64,000 nt of DNA from Bradyrhizobium iriomotense (lineage in GTDB: Bacteria > Pseudomonadota > Alphaproteobacteria > Rhizobiales > Xanthobacteraceae): positions 209,347 through 273,346 of the forward strand of contig NZ_JAFCJZ010000009.1 of NCBI RefSeq assembly GCF_018130765.1. Reading direction: 5' to 3'. The number at the start of each line of letters is the position of its first letter. Within the stretch, counting starts at the first letter, position 1. A program made the translations under genes and the position numbers. The notes beneath the pieces are model-generated. The model searched no databases. It was not told the origin of the DNA and worked only from the letters and a program-made list of their open reading frames with translations. Shown here piece after piece: positions 1 through 11,343 of this stretch.

Positions 1-514
1 TCTCCCCGGGGAGCGATGCACTATTGCCCCCGTCGCCCTGCGGATGGCTGACGCGCCCGCCCGGTCGGGCAGCACACGTCACCGCAAGACTTGGCGCACA
101 GACCCCGGGCGCCAGGACCACACGATTTTGCCGTACGCAAGGCTGCACCGGTCGTGTGCGCGCGGTCGTTGCTCACGGAGTGACCCGCCCTGCAAACCAC
201 CTTCGCGCCGACGCCGCCTCACGTCCACCACGTCCCATCCCGCGTGTCGTGACGATCGCGATACGCCCCTCGGACCGGGCTGGGATGGCTGCAACATGCG
301 ATAATTCCGAATTCGCGTAAAGCGAATTGTTTTCATCGCGACGCATTGACCCGGGTCTGGTGTGTTTTGCCTGTCGCGCAACGCAAGGGATGGTGTGGAT
401 GTGAGCCATCGTCGCCGCAACGGCGCCACGAACCGGTCTCCCCTCGGCCCCAAAATGCGCTACGATGTTCCCAGCGCGCCTCAAGTCGCGCAGATCCAAG
501 AGTGAGGAAACGGT
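1..514. other. Intergenic stretch, no convincing gene
   Basis: No open frame here has a plausible protein or a ribosome site; the overlapping frames are arginine/proline-rich GC shadows. A small perfect inverted repeat AATTCGC-gtaaa-GCGAATT lies near 311-329. The style of the sequence suggests a decayed copy of a dispersed intergenic repeat, but I have no second copy in the window to prove it. The promoter of the gene at 515 must lie in the last 150 bases; I see no clear -35/-10 pair. Confidence 0.5.
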
Positions 515-1081
515 ATGAGGATAGGAAGCGGAACGGCGATCGCCGGGGTGGCGGCGCTGGCGGTGGTGGGGATGGCCCTGACGACGGCGTTCGAGCCGGT
601 TTGGGCCCACGGGCCGACCCGGCAGAAGGTCCGGGAATCCATCGAGATCAACGCACCCCCGGCCAAGGTGTGGGCCGTGATCGGCAATTTCCAGGACATG
701 AGTTGGCTGCCGCCCGTCACCAAGACCGAGGGCGAGAAGGGCAACGAGATCGGCGCGACGCGGAAGCTGACGCTGACCGGCGGCGCCACCGTGGACGAGG
801 AACTCTACAAGTTCGACGCGGCCGCGATGACCTATTCCTACCGGATCACCACCGTCGACGTGAAGGTGCTGCCGGTCACCAACTATTCCTCGACGCTGAC
901 GGTGACGCCGAGCGCCGACGGCAAGGGCGCGACGCTGGAATGGGCCGGCGCCTTCTACCGCGGCTTTCCCAACAACGATCCGCCGCCGGAGCTGAGTGAT
1001 GAGGCCGCCAAGACGGCGGTGAGCGGGCTCTACAAGGCCGGCCTCGAGGCGCTGAAGAAGAAGATCGAGAGCGGAAGCTGA
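515..1081 (+). CDS. Exported SRPBCC (START/polyketide cyclase-like) protein
   Basis: The 188-residue product starts with a signal peptide (basic MRIG, hydrophobic stretch to about residue 30, cleavage near VWAHG). The rest reads as an SRPBCC fold: the helix-grip opening 'ESIEINAPPAKVWAVIGNFQDMSWL' region (residues 41-65) and the closing long helix from about 165. Proteins of this fold bind hydrophobic ligands in a deep pocket; the ligand is unknown here. A GAGGAAA ribosome site precedes the ATG. The stop is 2 bases before the next start, so it is co-transcribed with the YVTN beta-propeller. In related bacteria such pairs often sit beside PQQ-dependent alcohol oxidation genes, but none is in the window, so that link is inference. 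Confidence 0.8.
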   Translation: MRIGSGTAIAGVAALAVVGMALTTAFEPVWAHGPTRQKVRESIEINAPPAKVWAVIGNFQDMSWLPPVTKTEGEKGNEIGATRKLTLTGGATVDEELYKFDAAAMTYSYRITTVDVKVLPVTNYSSTLTVTPSADGKGATLEWAGAFYRGFPNNDPPPELSDEAAKTAVSGLYKAGLEALKKKIESGS

Positions 1082-1083
1082 CC

Positions 1084-2031
1084 GTGCGGATGCTGGTCCT
1101 GGCGGCGCTCGCCGCCAGCCTTGCTTGCCCGGGCGGCGCCTCCGCCGAGGAGGCGTTTGTCACCAACCAGCTCAGCGACGACCTGATGGTCGTGGACCTC
1201 GCTGGCGCACGCAGCGTTGCGACCATCCCGATTGGCGGCAAGCCGGCCGGCATCGCCGTCAGCACCGACGGGCGCTTTGCCTATGTGACGAGCCCGGACG
1301 CCAAGGCGGTGACGGTGGTGGACGCTGCGACGCGACAGGTCGCAGGCCGCGTCGAGGTCGGCGGTGGACCGCTCGGCATCGCCGTCGCCCCCGACGGCAA
1401 GACGGTCTATGTCGCGGACTGGTATGCGGCGGCGGTCCGGGTGATCGATACGGCCTCGCGCAGCGTCACCGCCAGCATCGCCGTCGGCGCCTCGCCGTCG
1501 GGGCTGGCGGTGACGCCTGACGGCAGGCTGCTGCTCTCGGCCGACCGCGACGACGACAGCGTCTCCGTGGTCGACACCGCAACGCGCCAGCGCAAGGCGA
1601 CCATCAAGGTCGGCACCCGCCCGTTCGGCGTCACCATCGATGCCGAGGGAAAGCGCGCCTACACCGCCAATGTCGGCTCCGACGACGTCTCGGTGATCGA
1701 TATCGCGGAGGCCCGCGAGATCGGCCGCGTGCCGGTCGGAATGCGCCCCTATGCGGTGGCGCTGACGCTGGGCCGCGGCTTCGTCACCGACCAGTATGGC
1801 GGCACCGTCAGCGTATTCGATCTGGCGAGTCTCAAGCCGGTCAAGCGCATCAATGTCGGAGACTATCCCGAAGGCATCGCGGCAACCGCCGACGGCAAGC
1901 GCGTCATCGTCGCCTGCTGGGAGAGCAATACGCTCGATATCATCGACGCCGCCGAGCTGAAGGTCGTCGGCGAGATCAAGACCGGTGACGGCCCGCGCGC
2001 GTTTGGGGCGTTTTTGCGCAGGACGGAGTAG
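1084..2031 (+). CDS. Exported YVTN-type beta-propeller protein
   Basis: The 315-residue protein has a signal peptide (cleavage near GGASAEE) followed by about seven repeats of roughly 40 residues of the YVTN/NHL type, each with an 'IPIGGKPAGIAVSTDGRFAYVT'-like pattern (for example residues 46-66, 88-108, 130-150 and 214-230). These fold as blades of a periplasmic beta-propeller and usually serve in protein-protein or cofactor binding rather than catalysis. The family resembles propellers associated with PQQ-dependent catabolism. Start is GTG at 1084 or ATG at 1090; both directly follow the upstream stop. A palindromic repeat element begins 7 bases after the stop and probably ends the transcript. 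Confidence 0.85.
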   Translation: MRMLVLAALAASLACPGGASAEEAFVTNQLSDDLMVVDLAGARSVATIPIGGKPAGIAVSTDGRFAYVTSPDAKAVTVVDAATRQVAGRVEVGGGPLGIAVAPDGKTVYVADWYAAAVRVIDTASRSVTASIAVGASPSGLAVTPDGRLLLSADRDDDSVSVVDTATRQRKATIKVGTRPFGVTIDAEGKRAYTANVGSDDVSVIDIAEAREIGRVPVGMRPYAVALTLGRGFVTDQYGGTVSVFDLASLKPVKRINVGDYPEGIAATADGKRVIVACWESNTLDIIDAAELKVVGEIKTGDGPRAFGAFLRRTE

Positions 2032-2037
2032 GGCTCT

Positions 2038-2152
2038 GTAGGGTGGGTTAGCGTCAGCGTAACCCACCTCTTTGGTGTCCGCGGTGACGGAAGTGGTGGG
2101 TTACGCCAAGCGGTCTGCGCTTCGCGCAGTCCGCAGGGCTAACCCACCCTAC
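2038..2152. repeat. GTAGGGTGGGTTA palindromic element, copy A
   Basis: Terminal inverted repeats GTAGGGTGGGTTAG ... CTAACCCACCCTAC bound a 115-base element that also contains internal AACCCACC/GGTGGGTTA arms. Two more copies are at 3097-3207 and 33430-33543. This copy lies between convergent genes, and its right tip provides the TAG stop of the nucleoside hydrolase gene. It looks like a MITE- or REP-type element that can fold into a long hairpin and act as a terminator. Confidence 0.85.
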
Positions 2153-3075
2153 GGCACCTTTGACGCGGCGAAGTCTCGCAACTTCACGAAAAAATCCTTC
2201 AGGATCGAATTGCGGTCCACATAGGTCACGTAGCGGATCGGATGCCGCCGGCGGTCGACGCTCCACGTCATTTGATCCGTGAGGACGGGAGCGGGGATGA
2301 TCACGCTCGGCGCCCACACGGGGTTGAGCAGCCAGCCGACCGGCGCCATGTCCCAGATTTCCTTGGCCCAGCCCATGTGGTCGGACGAATATTCCTTGAA
2401 GCGCATGGCGAGAAACGCGCCGATGCTGCCGTGGGGTTCGACGTATCGTTCGATCTCCGGCACCGTCGAGTGAAGGCGCGAGGTGACGCCCATGCACGGG
2501 ACGAGGACGAGCGGCACGCCGCTGTCGAGCAGCACCTGCGCGCCGCCGACGTCCTGCCTCAGATTGAACTCGACTGTGTGGGGCCATTCCAGCGCATGGC
2601 CGCCGAGCCAGACCACGACGATACGGTCGATGATCTCGGGCGCCTTCAGCAGCGCCGAGGCGACGTTGCTGATGGCGCCGATGGCGATGACGTAGAGCGG
2701 ATTGTCAGGCGTGCCCGCGCGCGCCCGGGCGATGAGGTCGTCGACGGCCGGTGACGTCCGCGCCGTCTTGCCTGGGCCGACATAGTCGGTGACGCCGCGA
2801 TGAACCAGGCCTTCCGGCGCGACGTTGAGGCGGTCGAGCAGGCGCAGGATTTCCTGATAGCTCAGCTCCATGCCGTGGCCGGGACTGTCCGCGCGCGCAT
2901 TGAAGAACGGCGCGGCGTAGATCGCCTCGACATCGAAGCGCTCCTTCGACAGCAGCATCTGCACCAGCGCGAACTGGTCGTCGATCTCGTTATAGGTGTC
3001 GGTGTCGAGCACGACACGCACCTTGCCGACCGGCGGCTCCAGGAGCTTGAGGCGGCTTGCGTCCGTGAGTGTCAT
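2149..3075 (-). CDS. Inosine-uridine preferring nucleoside hydrolase family protein
   Basis: The family hydrolyses the N-glycosidic bond of nucleosides to base and ribose. The N-terminal calcium/ribose-binding signature is visible as VLDTDTYNEIDDQFAL (about residues 22-37), and the middle aspartate/asparagine strand 'YVIAIGAISNVASAL' also fits. No signal peptide, so cytosolic. I prefer ATG at 3075 because GGAAAG lies 6 bases upstream; a TTG at 3093 would add six residues. The stop codon TAG is the first triplet of the adjacent palindromic repeat, so the present C-terminus was fixed by repeat insertion or retained after it. Substrate specificity cannot be read from sequence. Confidence 0.85.
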   Translation of the reverse strand: MTLTDASRLKLLEPPVGKVRVVLDTDTYNEIDDQFALVQMLLSKERFDVEAIYAAPFFNARADSPGHGMELSYQEILRLLDRLNVAPEGLVHRGVTDYVGPGKTARTSPAVDDLIARARAGTPDNPLYVIAIGAISNVASALLKAPEIIDRIVVVWLGGHALEWPHTVEFNLRQDVGGAQVLLDSGVPLVLVPCMGVTSRLHSTVPEIERYVEPHGSIGAFLAMRFKEYSSDHMGWAKEIWDMAPVGWLLNPVWAPSVIIPAPVLTDQMTWSVDRRRHPIRYVTYVDRNSILKDFFVKLRDFAASKVP

Positions 3076-3096
3076 CGGCGTCTTTCCGAACAATTC

Positions 3097-3207
3097 GTAG
3101 GGTGGGTTAGTCCGCGGCTGCGCGAAGCGCAGTCCGCGGCGTAACCCACCTCTTCTGCCTCGGCGGATACGAACAGTGGTGGATTACGCTTCGCTAATCC
3201 ACCCTAC
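3097..3207. repeat. GTAGGGTGGGTTA palindromic element, copy B
   Basis: Same family as 2038-2152, here between two minus-strand genes. The HAD phosphatase upstream reads into it, so its last residues (VGWISEA) and its stop codon are encoded by the repeat itself. One arm has diverged to TAATCCACCCTAC. Confidence 0.85.
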
Positions 3208-3834
3208 GTTCTCGCATAAGACATCCGCAATCTCCTCCATCTGGGCGAAGATGTGATCCGGCCCCAGCGCCCGCAACGCCGCCGGGGCCGCATAGCCCCA
3301 GCACACCGCACCGCAAGCGATGCCTGCAGTCCGCGCCGCCTCGATGTCGCGGACCTCGTCGCCGATCGCGATCACCCGGTTTGGCTCCACGCCGGCGCGG
3401 CGGACGACCCGGCGGAATTTTGCGGCCTTGCCGAACAGCGACGCCGAGCAGTCGAACTGCGAAAACAGCGCGGCAGCCTCGCCGAGCTTCTCACGCGCAT
3501 TGGCCTCGCTGTCGGACGTCACCAGCGCGAGCTGCACGCCGTTCTCAGCCAGTGTCCGCAGCATCGTCTCGACGCCCACAAATAGCGAAATCTCAGCTGC
3601 TGCCTCCGCCTTCAGCCGCCGCGCATGCCGCGCGATCGCCGGCAGCTTCCACAAGGGCACTTCGAGCCGGCTGAGTATCTCGCGGCTCGAGGCATGCCGC
3701 AGCCCCTCGATGTCCTCATCGGCGACCCGGCGAAAGCCGAAGCGATCGGCGACATCGTTGATGGTGCGCAGGAACCAGGGGAAGCTGTCGGCGAGGGTGC
3801 CGTCGAGATCGAAGATGGCGAGGGAGTAGGGCAT
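3184..3834 (-). CDS. HAD-superfamily phosphatase (phosphoglycolate phosphatase-like)
   Basis: The 216-residue product carries the HAD motifs in order: DLDGTLADS (residues 9-17, nucleophile aspartate), the T/S of motif II in 'LALVTSDSEANAREKLG' (about 99-115), a motif III lysine near 'FGKAAKFRRVV', and motif IV GDEVRDIEAA (about 157-166). The helical cap between motifs I and II places it with phosphoglycolate phosphatase-like subgroup I enzymes; the substrate is unknown. The C-terminal VGWISEA comes from a palindromic repeat that has replaced the original stop. The gene is divergent from the KptA gene, with about 65 bases between starts. Confidence 0.85.
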   Translation of the reverse strand: MPYSLAIFDLDGTLADSFPWFLRTINDVADRFGFRRVADEDIEGLRHASSREILSRLEVPLWKLPAIARHARRLKAEAAAEISLFVGVETMLRTLAENGVQLALVTSDSEANAREKLGEAAALFSQFDCSASLFGKAAKFRRVVRRAGVEPNRVIAIGDEVRDIEAARTAGIACGAVCWGYAAPAALRALGPDHIFAQMEEIADVLCENVGWISEA

Positions 3835-3898
3835 GGAGGAAGGGGAGTCTGGTCGAACTAAGTGGCCGGATGTACAAGACGGAAACAGGAAGACAAAG

Positions 3899-4450
3899 AT
3901 GACGGTCGATCAGATTCAACTTAGCAAGTTCTTGAGCTTCGTGCTGAGACACAAGCCCGATGAGATCGGCTTGACGCTCAGTGCCAAGGGCTGGGTCAAT
4001 ATTGACGAACTGCTTGAGAAAGCCAATGCAGCAGGGACGACGTTTGACCGAGCTGACCTGCTCGGCGTCGTCGCAAGCAGCGACAAGAAGCGATTTTCGC
4101 TGTCCGCCGACGGGCTGAAGATCCGGGCAGCCCAAGGGCATTCCGTATCGGTGGAGCTCGGTTTGCCACCCCAAGAACCGCCCTCAGTCCTCTATCACGG
4201 GACGGCGACGAGATTCGTCGAAGCGATCCTCGCGGAGGGGTTGAAACCGCAGGCGCGCCAACAAGTGCACCTGTCCTCCGATGAGGTGACCGCGCTGCGG
4301 GTCGGACAGCGCCATGGCAAGCCCCACATCTTCAAGGTCGATGCCGGCGGCATGCATGCGCGCGGGTTCAAGTTCTATCGCGCCGACAATGGGGTCTGGT
4401 TGACCGAGACAGTGCCGCCGGAGTTCTTGGCCCCGGCGACGAGCAAATGA
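3899..4450 (+). CDS. kptA: RNA 2'-phosphotransferase (Tpt1/KptA)
   Basis: KptA transfers an internal RNA 2'-phosphate to NAD, giving ADP-ribose 1''-2'' cyclic phosphate and nicotinamide. The N-terminal winged helix is recognisable (LSKFLSFVLRHKPDEIGL, residues 8-25, then KGWVNIDELL), followed by the ADP-ribosyl-transferase-like half with YHGT near residue 100 and 'VHLSSD' and 'VGQRHGKPHIFKVDAGGM' further on. The ATG at 3899 has GGAAG 7 bases upstream; an earlier in-frame start at 3833 would overlap the divergent gene and adds residues foreign to the family. The bacterial role is unclear, since bacteria lack the tRNA splicing that makes its substrate in eukaryotes. The 183-residue length is normal. 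Confidence 0.92.
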   Translation: MTVDQIQLSKFLSFVLRHKPDEIGLTLSAKGWVNIDELLEKANAAGTTFDRADLLGVVASSDKKRFSLSADGLKIRAAQGHSVSVELGLPPQEPPSVLYHGTATRFVEAILAEGLKPQARQQVHLSSDEVTALRVGQRHGKPHIFKVDAGGMHARGFKFYRADNGVWLTETVPPEFLAPATSK

Positions 4451-4465
4451 CATAACGGGAGGCCG

Positions 4466-7441
<2,976 letters not shown>

Positions 7442-7539
7442 CCGAGTTGCCCTCAAGGAAGCCCAAAGGTGCGCGATCGCGCCAACAAAAAAGGCGCGCT
7501 TCGCCCGGAACCGGGATCGGCGCCGATGGGGTTGGCAGC

Positions 7540-7554
7540 GAACGTAGGAAGAAC
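7540..7554 (-). promoter_or_regulatory. LexA (SOS) box upstream of uvrA
   Basis: On the minus strand this reads GTTCTTCCTACGTTC, a perfect GTTC-N7-GTTC direct repeat, which is the alphaproteobacterial LexA operator. It sits about 100 bases before the uvrA start, and a second perfect box precedes ssb. Confidence 0.85.
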
Positions 7555-7659
7555 GGAGACGGATTTCCAGAGGGAGTTGCGAATCGTCAACGGAATGTTG
7601 GCGTGCTGGCGGCATCTGGCAGCAGCTGGGCGAGCGGAACTACGCTGGAGCGTGCTGCC

Positions 7660-7690
7660 AAACAAAAAGGCCGGCGCAAGGCCGGCCTTT
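7660..7690 (-). terminator. Rho-independent terminator of the first porin gene
   Basis: AAAGGCCGGC-gcaag-GCCGGCCTTT forms a 10-bp stem; on the minus strand it is followed by TTTTTGTTT. Almost the same hairpin with identical flanks follows the second porin gene, and a related one follows the third. Confidence 0.9.
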
Positions 7691-7718
7691 CGTAACGCGA
7701 GTGCGTCGGAGACGAAGC

Positions 7719-8465
7719 TTAGTACTTCGCGACCACCGGGCCGCCGAAGGTGTAGTTGAGGCGGACGGTGCCCATGTCGACGTCCTGCTTGATGCGGTCG
7801 ATACGGTCGTTGATGCCGACAATCGTAAACGAGTTGTTGCGCTTGCCCATGAACAGATGGTCGTACTCGATCGCAACGGACCAGCCCGGCGCGAAGCCGA
7901 ATTCGAGGCCGGTGCCGACCGCACCACCCCAGCGCGTCTCGCTTGCGCTGTCGATGACCACGCCGGCCACCGTACCATTGTACTTGGCGTGCGTGACGGC
8001 CGCGCCACCCTTCACGTACCAGAGCACGTTGTTCCAGGCATAGCCGACCTGGCCGGTGAACAGGCCAAGCGCGTCGATCTTGGTCTCGTTGACCAGCGGC
8101 GCGAGCACCAAGCTCGTATTCGAACCCTTCAGGTTTGCCCAGTCACCCTGGGCTTCAAGGCCGAATACCCAGTTGGCCGACTGCCAGCGATAACCGATCT
8201 GGCCACCGACGATGCCGCCGGTCGCATTGTGACAGCCTTCGGCCGTGTCCGGACCCGCAACGCCGAAGATATTGTTGACGTCCCAGCAATTGTGGCTGGA
8301 GCCGCCACCGGCGTTGGCGCCGATGTAGAATCCGCTCCAGTTGTAGATCGAGGCCACGGCGACCGGCGCCTTGGTATAGGGGCGGGCCGCAAGATCGGCC
8401 GCCGAGGCCGGTGTCAACGCGCTGAGCACGAACAGACTGGCCGAAGCCAGCAAAACCTTCTTCAT
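7719..8465 (-). CDS. Outer-membrane beta-barrel (porin-family) protein, copy 1
   Basis: The 248-residue product begins with a clean signal peptide (MKKVLLASASLFVLSA, cleavage after ASA) and the mature start ADLAARPYTKAP. The body is a run of alternating hydrophobic strands rich in glycine and aromatics (NWSGFYIGANAGGG ... VGYRWQSANWVFGLEAQGDW), ending in an aromatic-containing strand close to the C-terminus (NYTFGGPVVAKY). This is the small eight-stranded beta-barrel family common in Bradyrhizobium outer membranes; pore activity is unproven. It is the first of three tandem paralogues, each with its own terminator and upstream region, so they are separate units rather than one operon. Confidence 0.9.
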   Translation of the reverse strand: MKKVLLASASLFVLSALTPASAADLAARPYTKAPVAVASIYNWSGFYIGANAGGGSSHNCWDVNNIFGVAGPDTAEGCHNATGGIVGGQIGYRWQSANWVFGLEAQGDWANLKGSNTSLVLAPLVNETKIDALGLFTGQVGYAWNNVLWYVKGGAAVTHAKYNGTVAGVVIDSASETRWGGAVGTGLEFGFAPGWSVAIEYDHLFMGKRNNSFTIVGINDRIDRIKQDVDMGTVRLNYTFGGPVVAKY

Positions 8466-8650
8466 CTGATTCCCCAGTTCCGTTTCTCTTTGTTGCCTTC
8501 CGCAAGGAAGAGCAGCGGACCCTATGAGCCAACTGATGTCATAGCTCTACACCATTGAATCCTAAGGTTGTGTCACCGGATAGCCACATCTCGCCGAAAA
8601 CGCTAGTGGCGGGATGGCGTATATTACGACGTGTGAAGATGACCAAACAA

Positions 8651-8675
8651 AAAGGCCGGCGCGAGGCCGGCCTTT
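8651..8675 (-). terminator. Terminator of the second porin gene
   Basis: AAAGGCCGGC-gcgag-GCCGGCCTTT followed on the minus strand by TTTTTGTTTG. The hairpin plus about 35 bases into the gene's 3' end are nearly identical to the copy at 7660-7690. Confidence 0.9.
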
Positions 8676-8704
8676 CGTAACGCGGGTAGCGTCGGAGACG
8701 AAGC

Positions 8705-9376
8705 TTAGTACTTCGCGACGATCGGGCCGCCGAAGTGATAGTTCACGCCGACCTGCACGGTGTGGAAGTTGATCGTGCCGGTGTTCACAGGAGCGCCGAG
8801 GCCCGAGAAGTAGGTTTCGCCGCCGAGGCTGCGATAGAGGTACTCGCCCTTGACCGACCACTGCGGAGCAAAGAACGCTTCGACGCCCGCACCGACGGTC
8901 CAGCCGGAGTGCCACTTGGTGTCGGAGACGGTCACGCCAAGTGCGCTGACGCTGAGCTTGTTGTCGATCCAGGCGTAACCACCGGTGCCGTAGAACAGGA
9001 CCTGGTTGACGGCGTAGCCGATGCGGCCGCGGACGGTGCCGAGTGCGTCGGTCTTGGAGGAGACGGTGACGCCGAGAGCGGTCGCGGAGGCGCTGACGTC
9101 AGCCCAGGAACCGTCGGCCTCGATGCCGAACACGACGTTGCCGGTCTGCCAGTTGTAGCCAGCGGTGCCACCGACGAAGCCACCCTTCATCTTCGGGTCA
9201 CCCGAAGCGTTTTCCCAGGCGCCGCCACCGACGATACCGAGGTAGAAGCCGGTCCAGTTGTAGACCGAGGCCACAGCCACAGGAGCCTTGGTGTACGGGC
9301 GGGCCGCGAGATCAGCCGCCGACGCAGGGGCAGCCAGAGCGAACAAACAGGCCGAAGCCAACAAAACCTTCTTCAT
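8705..9376 (-). CDS. Outer-membrane beta-barrel (porin-family) protein, copy 2
   Basis: A 223-residue paralogue with an almost identical signal peptide and mature start to copy 1 (AADLAARPYTKAPVAVASVYNW), but a shorter barrel with different loops (GGAWENASGDPKMKGGF). ATG at 9376 starts MKKVLLASACLF; a longer frame from 9433 would put 19 residues before a perfect signal peptide and is rejected. The region upstream also resembles that of copy 1: both carry GTTGCCTTCC followed by a small GGAAG hairpin, so the promoter and leader were duplicated with the gene. Confidence 0.9.
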   Translation of the reverse strand: MKKVLLASACLFALAAPASAADLAARPYTKAPVAVASVYNWTGFYLGIVGGGAWENASGDPKMKGGFVGGTAGYNWQTGNVVFGIEADGSWADVSASATALGVTVSSKTDALGTVRGRIGYAVNQVLFYGTGGYAWIDNKLSVSALGVTVSDTKWHSGWTVGAGVEAFFAPQWSVKGEYLYRSLGGETYFSGLGAPVNTGTINFHTVQVGVNYHFGGPIVAKY

Positions 9377-9557
9377 TTTTAACCTAATCCCAGTCCCAGT
9401 TTCTGTTGTTGCCTTCCGTGAACGGAAGGGCATCGGACGCCGTGGTCCAACTGGCGTCGTGCTTACACCAACGAAGCCGCAAGTTGTGTACCCGAAAAGT
9501 CACAACAGCCACAAAACGTCACAATCGCTGACGGATCCCTCGGCTCGCGCCCAGCAA

Positions 9558-9582
9558 AAAGGCCGGCGCGAGGCCGGCCTTT
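9558..9582 (-). terminator. Terminator of the third porin gene
   Basis: AAAGGCCGGC-gcgag-GCCGGCCTTT with TTTTTGC after it on the minus strand. The stem is the same as in the two other porin terminators, although the flanking sequence differs. Confidence 0.88.
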
Positions 9583-9611
9583 CGTTCGTCAGAAGAGAAC
9601 TATCCTTGCGA

Positions 9612-10373
9612 TCAGTACCTGGCGATCGCCGGGCCGCCCCAACGGTAGTTCAGGCGGATGAGGGCGAGATCGACGTCCTGACTGATGCGTTCGGTCTGAA
9701 CGAAGGCTCCGCCGAAGATGAAGTCGACGTTTCGGGTGCCGAGGAAGATGTGATCGTACTCGAAGCCCACCGACCAGTTCGGGGCGAAGCCAAATTCGAC
9801 TCCCGCGCCGACCGTTCCGCCCCAGCGTGTTCCGTTGGCCGAACCGAAGGTCGTGCCAGCACCCACAAAGCCCGGCGCGACGATGAGGTCGTATCTGTCG
9901 TCCACGACGGCGCCGCCGCCCTTTACGTAGACCAAAACGTTATTCCAGGCATAACCGACCTGACCGGTAATCAAGCCGAAGGCATCGACCCGCGTACGGT
10001 TCTGCTGATCTGGCGCGGTCGGGCTGATGTTGCTTCCACTGAAGTCAGCCCAGTTGCCTTGGCCTTCCACGCCAAACACCCAATTGGCCGACTGCCAGCG
10101 ATAGCCGACCTGACCACCGACTGTGCCGCCCGATGAGTTATGGCAGCCGTCGTCGATCAGCGTACCGGTGACCGGCGTCACGAAGTCCCAGCAATTGCGG
10201 CTTGAGCCCCAGCCGCCGTTGATGCCGATGTAGAAGCCGCTCCAGTCGTAGATGGTCGCAACCATCGGGGGCGGAGCCTTGGTGTAGGGACGCGCCGCCA
10301 TATCCGCCGCGCTTGCGGGAGCCGACAGGCCCAACGCCACGGCACCGATTGTACCAATCAAAATCTTATTCAT
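9612..10373 (-). CDS. Outer-membrane beta-barrel (porin-family) protein, copy 3
   Basis: The 253-residue protein has a different signal peptide (MNKILIGTIGAVALGLSAPASA) but the same mature motif ADMAARPYTKAP and strongly matching strands with copy 1 (GYRWQSANWVFGVEGQGNW; RWGGTVGAGVEFGFAP), including a paired cysteine loop (NCWDF ... DGCHNSSGG). It is therefore closer to copy 1 in the barrel than copy 2 is. The upstream region carries a CCGCTTC ... GAAGCGG hairpin and is not related to the leaders of copies 1 and 2. Confidence 0.9.
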   Translation of the reverse strand: MNKILIGTIGAVALGLSAPASAADMAARPYTKAPPPMVATIYDWSGFYIGINGGWGSSRNCWDFVTPVTGTLIDDGCHNSSGGTVGGQVGYRWQSANWVFGVEGQGNWADFSGSNISPTAPDQQNRTRVDAFGLITGQVGYAWNNVLVYVKGGGAVVDDRYDLIVAPGFVGAGTTFGSANGTRWGGTVGAGVEFGFAPNWSVGFEYDHIFLGTRNVDFIFGGAFVQTERISQDVDLALIRLNYRWGGPAIARY

Positions 10374-10826
10374 TGCAGTCTCCCCGGGTCAGGTCCGCTT
10401 CTTGAGGTCCCCGAAGCGGCCAATCAGGCGCGACGCCCATATGAACTCAATTCCGAGGCAACGGTAGCCTAAGGGGGAGGCAGAGTCCGTCTCTGAAATG
10501 CAACAGTCGCAAGCCAAGTGCGAGGCGTGTAACTTTATGAATGTTAAGCGCTTTTCGCTGATTGGGGGAACTTGAAAAGGTTCCATCCATTGCGCGCCAT
10601 TTGAGCGGCATGCAGGCACCGCCGGAGCCGAACATGCCGTGCTCGCCCCGGAAGAACAAATCTGGAACAAGCCGGCAGGCGATGCTATATGTGGGGATAA
10701 CCCGAGGGCTGGTGGGCTGATCGGTCCGCGCAAGCGTATAGGGTCGCCTCAAACAGGTTGCGGCGGACTGCGGGGCGCGCGGCGCGGCCTTTACGAATTC
10801 AGTTGCATTTGGAGTGGAGAGCGGCG
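10374..10826. other. Intergenic region between porin copy 3 and ssb
   Basis: This 453-base stretch holds the divergent promoters of the porin gene (minus) and ssb (plus). Visible elements are a CCGCTTC/GAAGCGG hairpin at about 10399-10423 next to the porin start, and the LexA box at 10654-10668. The open frames that cross it have no recognisable protein. Confidence 0.6.
10654..10668 (+). promoter_or_regulatory. LexA (SOS) box upstream of ssb
   Basis: GAACAAATCTGGAAC is a perfect GAAC-N7-GAAC repeat, the reverse complement of the alphaproteobacterial SOS operator. It lies 159 bases before the ssb start. uvrA and ssb are usually divergent neighbours sharing an SOS box; here each has its own, and porin genes stand between them. 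Confidence 0.8.
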
Positions 10827-11330
10827 ATGGCGGGAAGCGTCAACAAGGTCATTCTGGTTGGAAATCTCGGCAAGGATCCTGAAATCCGCCGCACCCAGGA
10901 CGGGCGGCCGATCGCGAATCTGAGCATCGCGACCTCGGAAACCTGGCGCGACAAGAACAGCGGCGAGCGCAAGGAAAAGACTGAGTGGCATCGCGTCGTG
11001 ATCTTCAATGAGGGGCTCTGCAAGGTCGCCGAGCAGTATCTGAAGAAGGGCGCGAAGGTGTACATCGAGGGCGCGCTCCAGACCCGCAAATGGACCGACC
11101 AGAGCGGCGTCGAGAAGTACTCGACCGAGGTCGTGCTCCAGGGCTTCAACTCGACGCTGACGATGCTCGATGGCCGCGGTGGCGGCGGCGGAGGCGGCGG
11201 AGGCGGCAGCTTCGGCGACGAGCCGGGCGGCGATTTCGGCTCCTCCGGTCCGGTCAGCAGCGCGCCGCGTCGTCCCGTTGCGGCCGGCGGCGGCCGCAAT
11301 AGCGACATGGACGACGACATCCCGTTCTAG
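10827..11330 (+). CDS. ssb: Single-stranded DNA-binding protein SSB
   Basis: SSB coats single-stranded DNA and recruits repair and replication proteins through its acidic tip. The OB fold spans about residues 1-110 (MAGSVNKVILVGNLGKDPEI; GAKVYIEGALQTRKW), then a glycine-rich linker and the conserved tip DDDIPF. ATG at 10827 has GGAG shortly upstream; an earlier start at 10758 would add 23 unrelated residues. Length 167 residues is typical. The gene is immediately followed by the left end of an integrated element. Confidence 0.97.
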   Translation: MAGSVNKVILVGNLGKDPEIRRTQDGRPIANLSIATSETWRDKNSGERKEKTEWHRVVIFNEGLCKVAEQYLKKGAKVYIEGALQTRKWTDQSGVEKYSTEVVLQGFNSTLTMLDGRGGGGGGGGGGSFGDEPGGDFGSSGPVSSAPRRPVAAGGGRNSDMDDDIPF

Positions 11331-11343
11331 CAGATAGGATTTT

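Noticed and set aside
1..450. Overlapping frames on both strands in the left edge
   Set aside because: No protein-like composition, no ribosome sites; probably non-coding.
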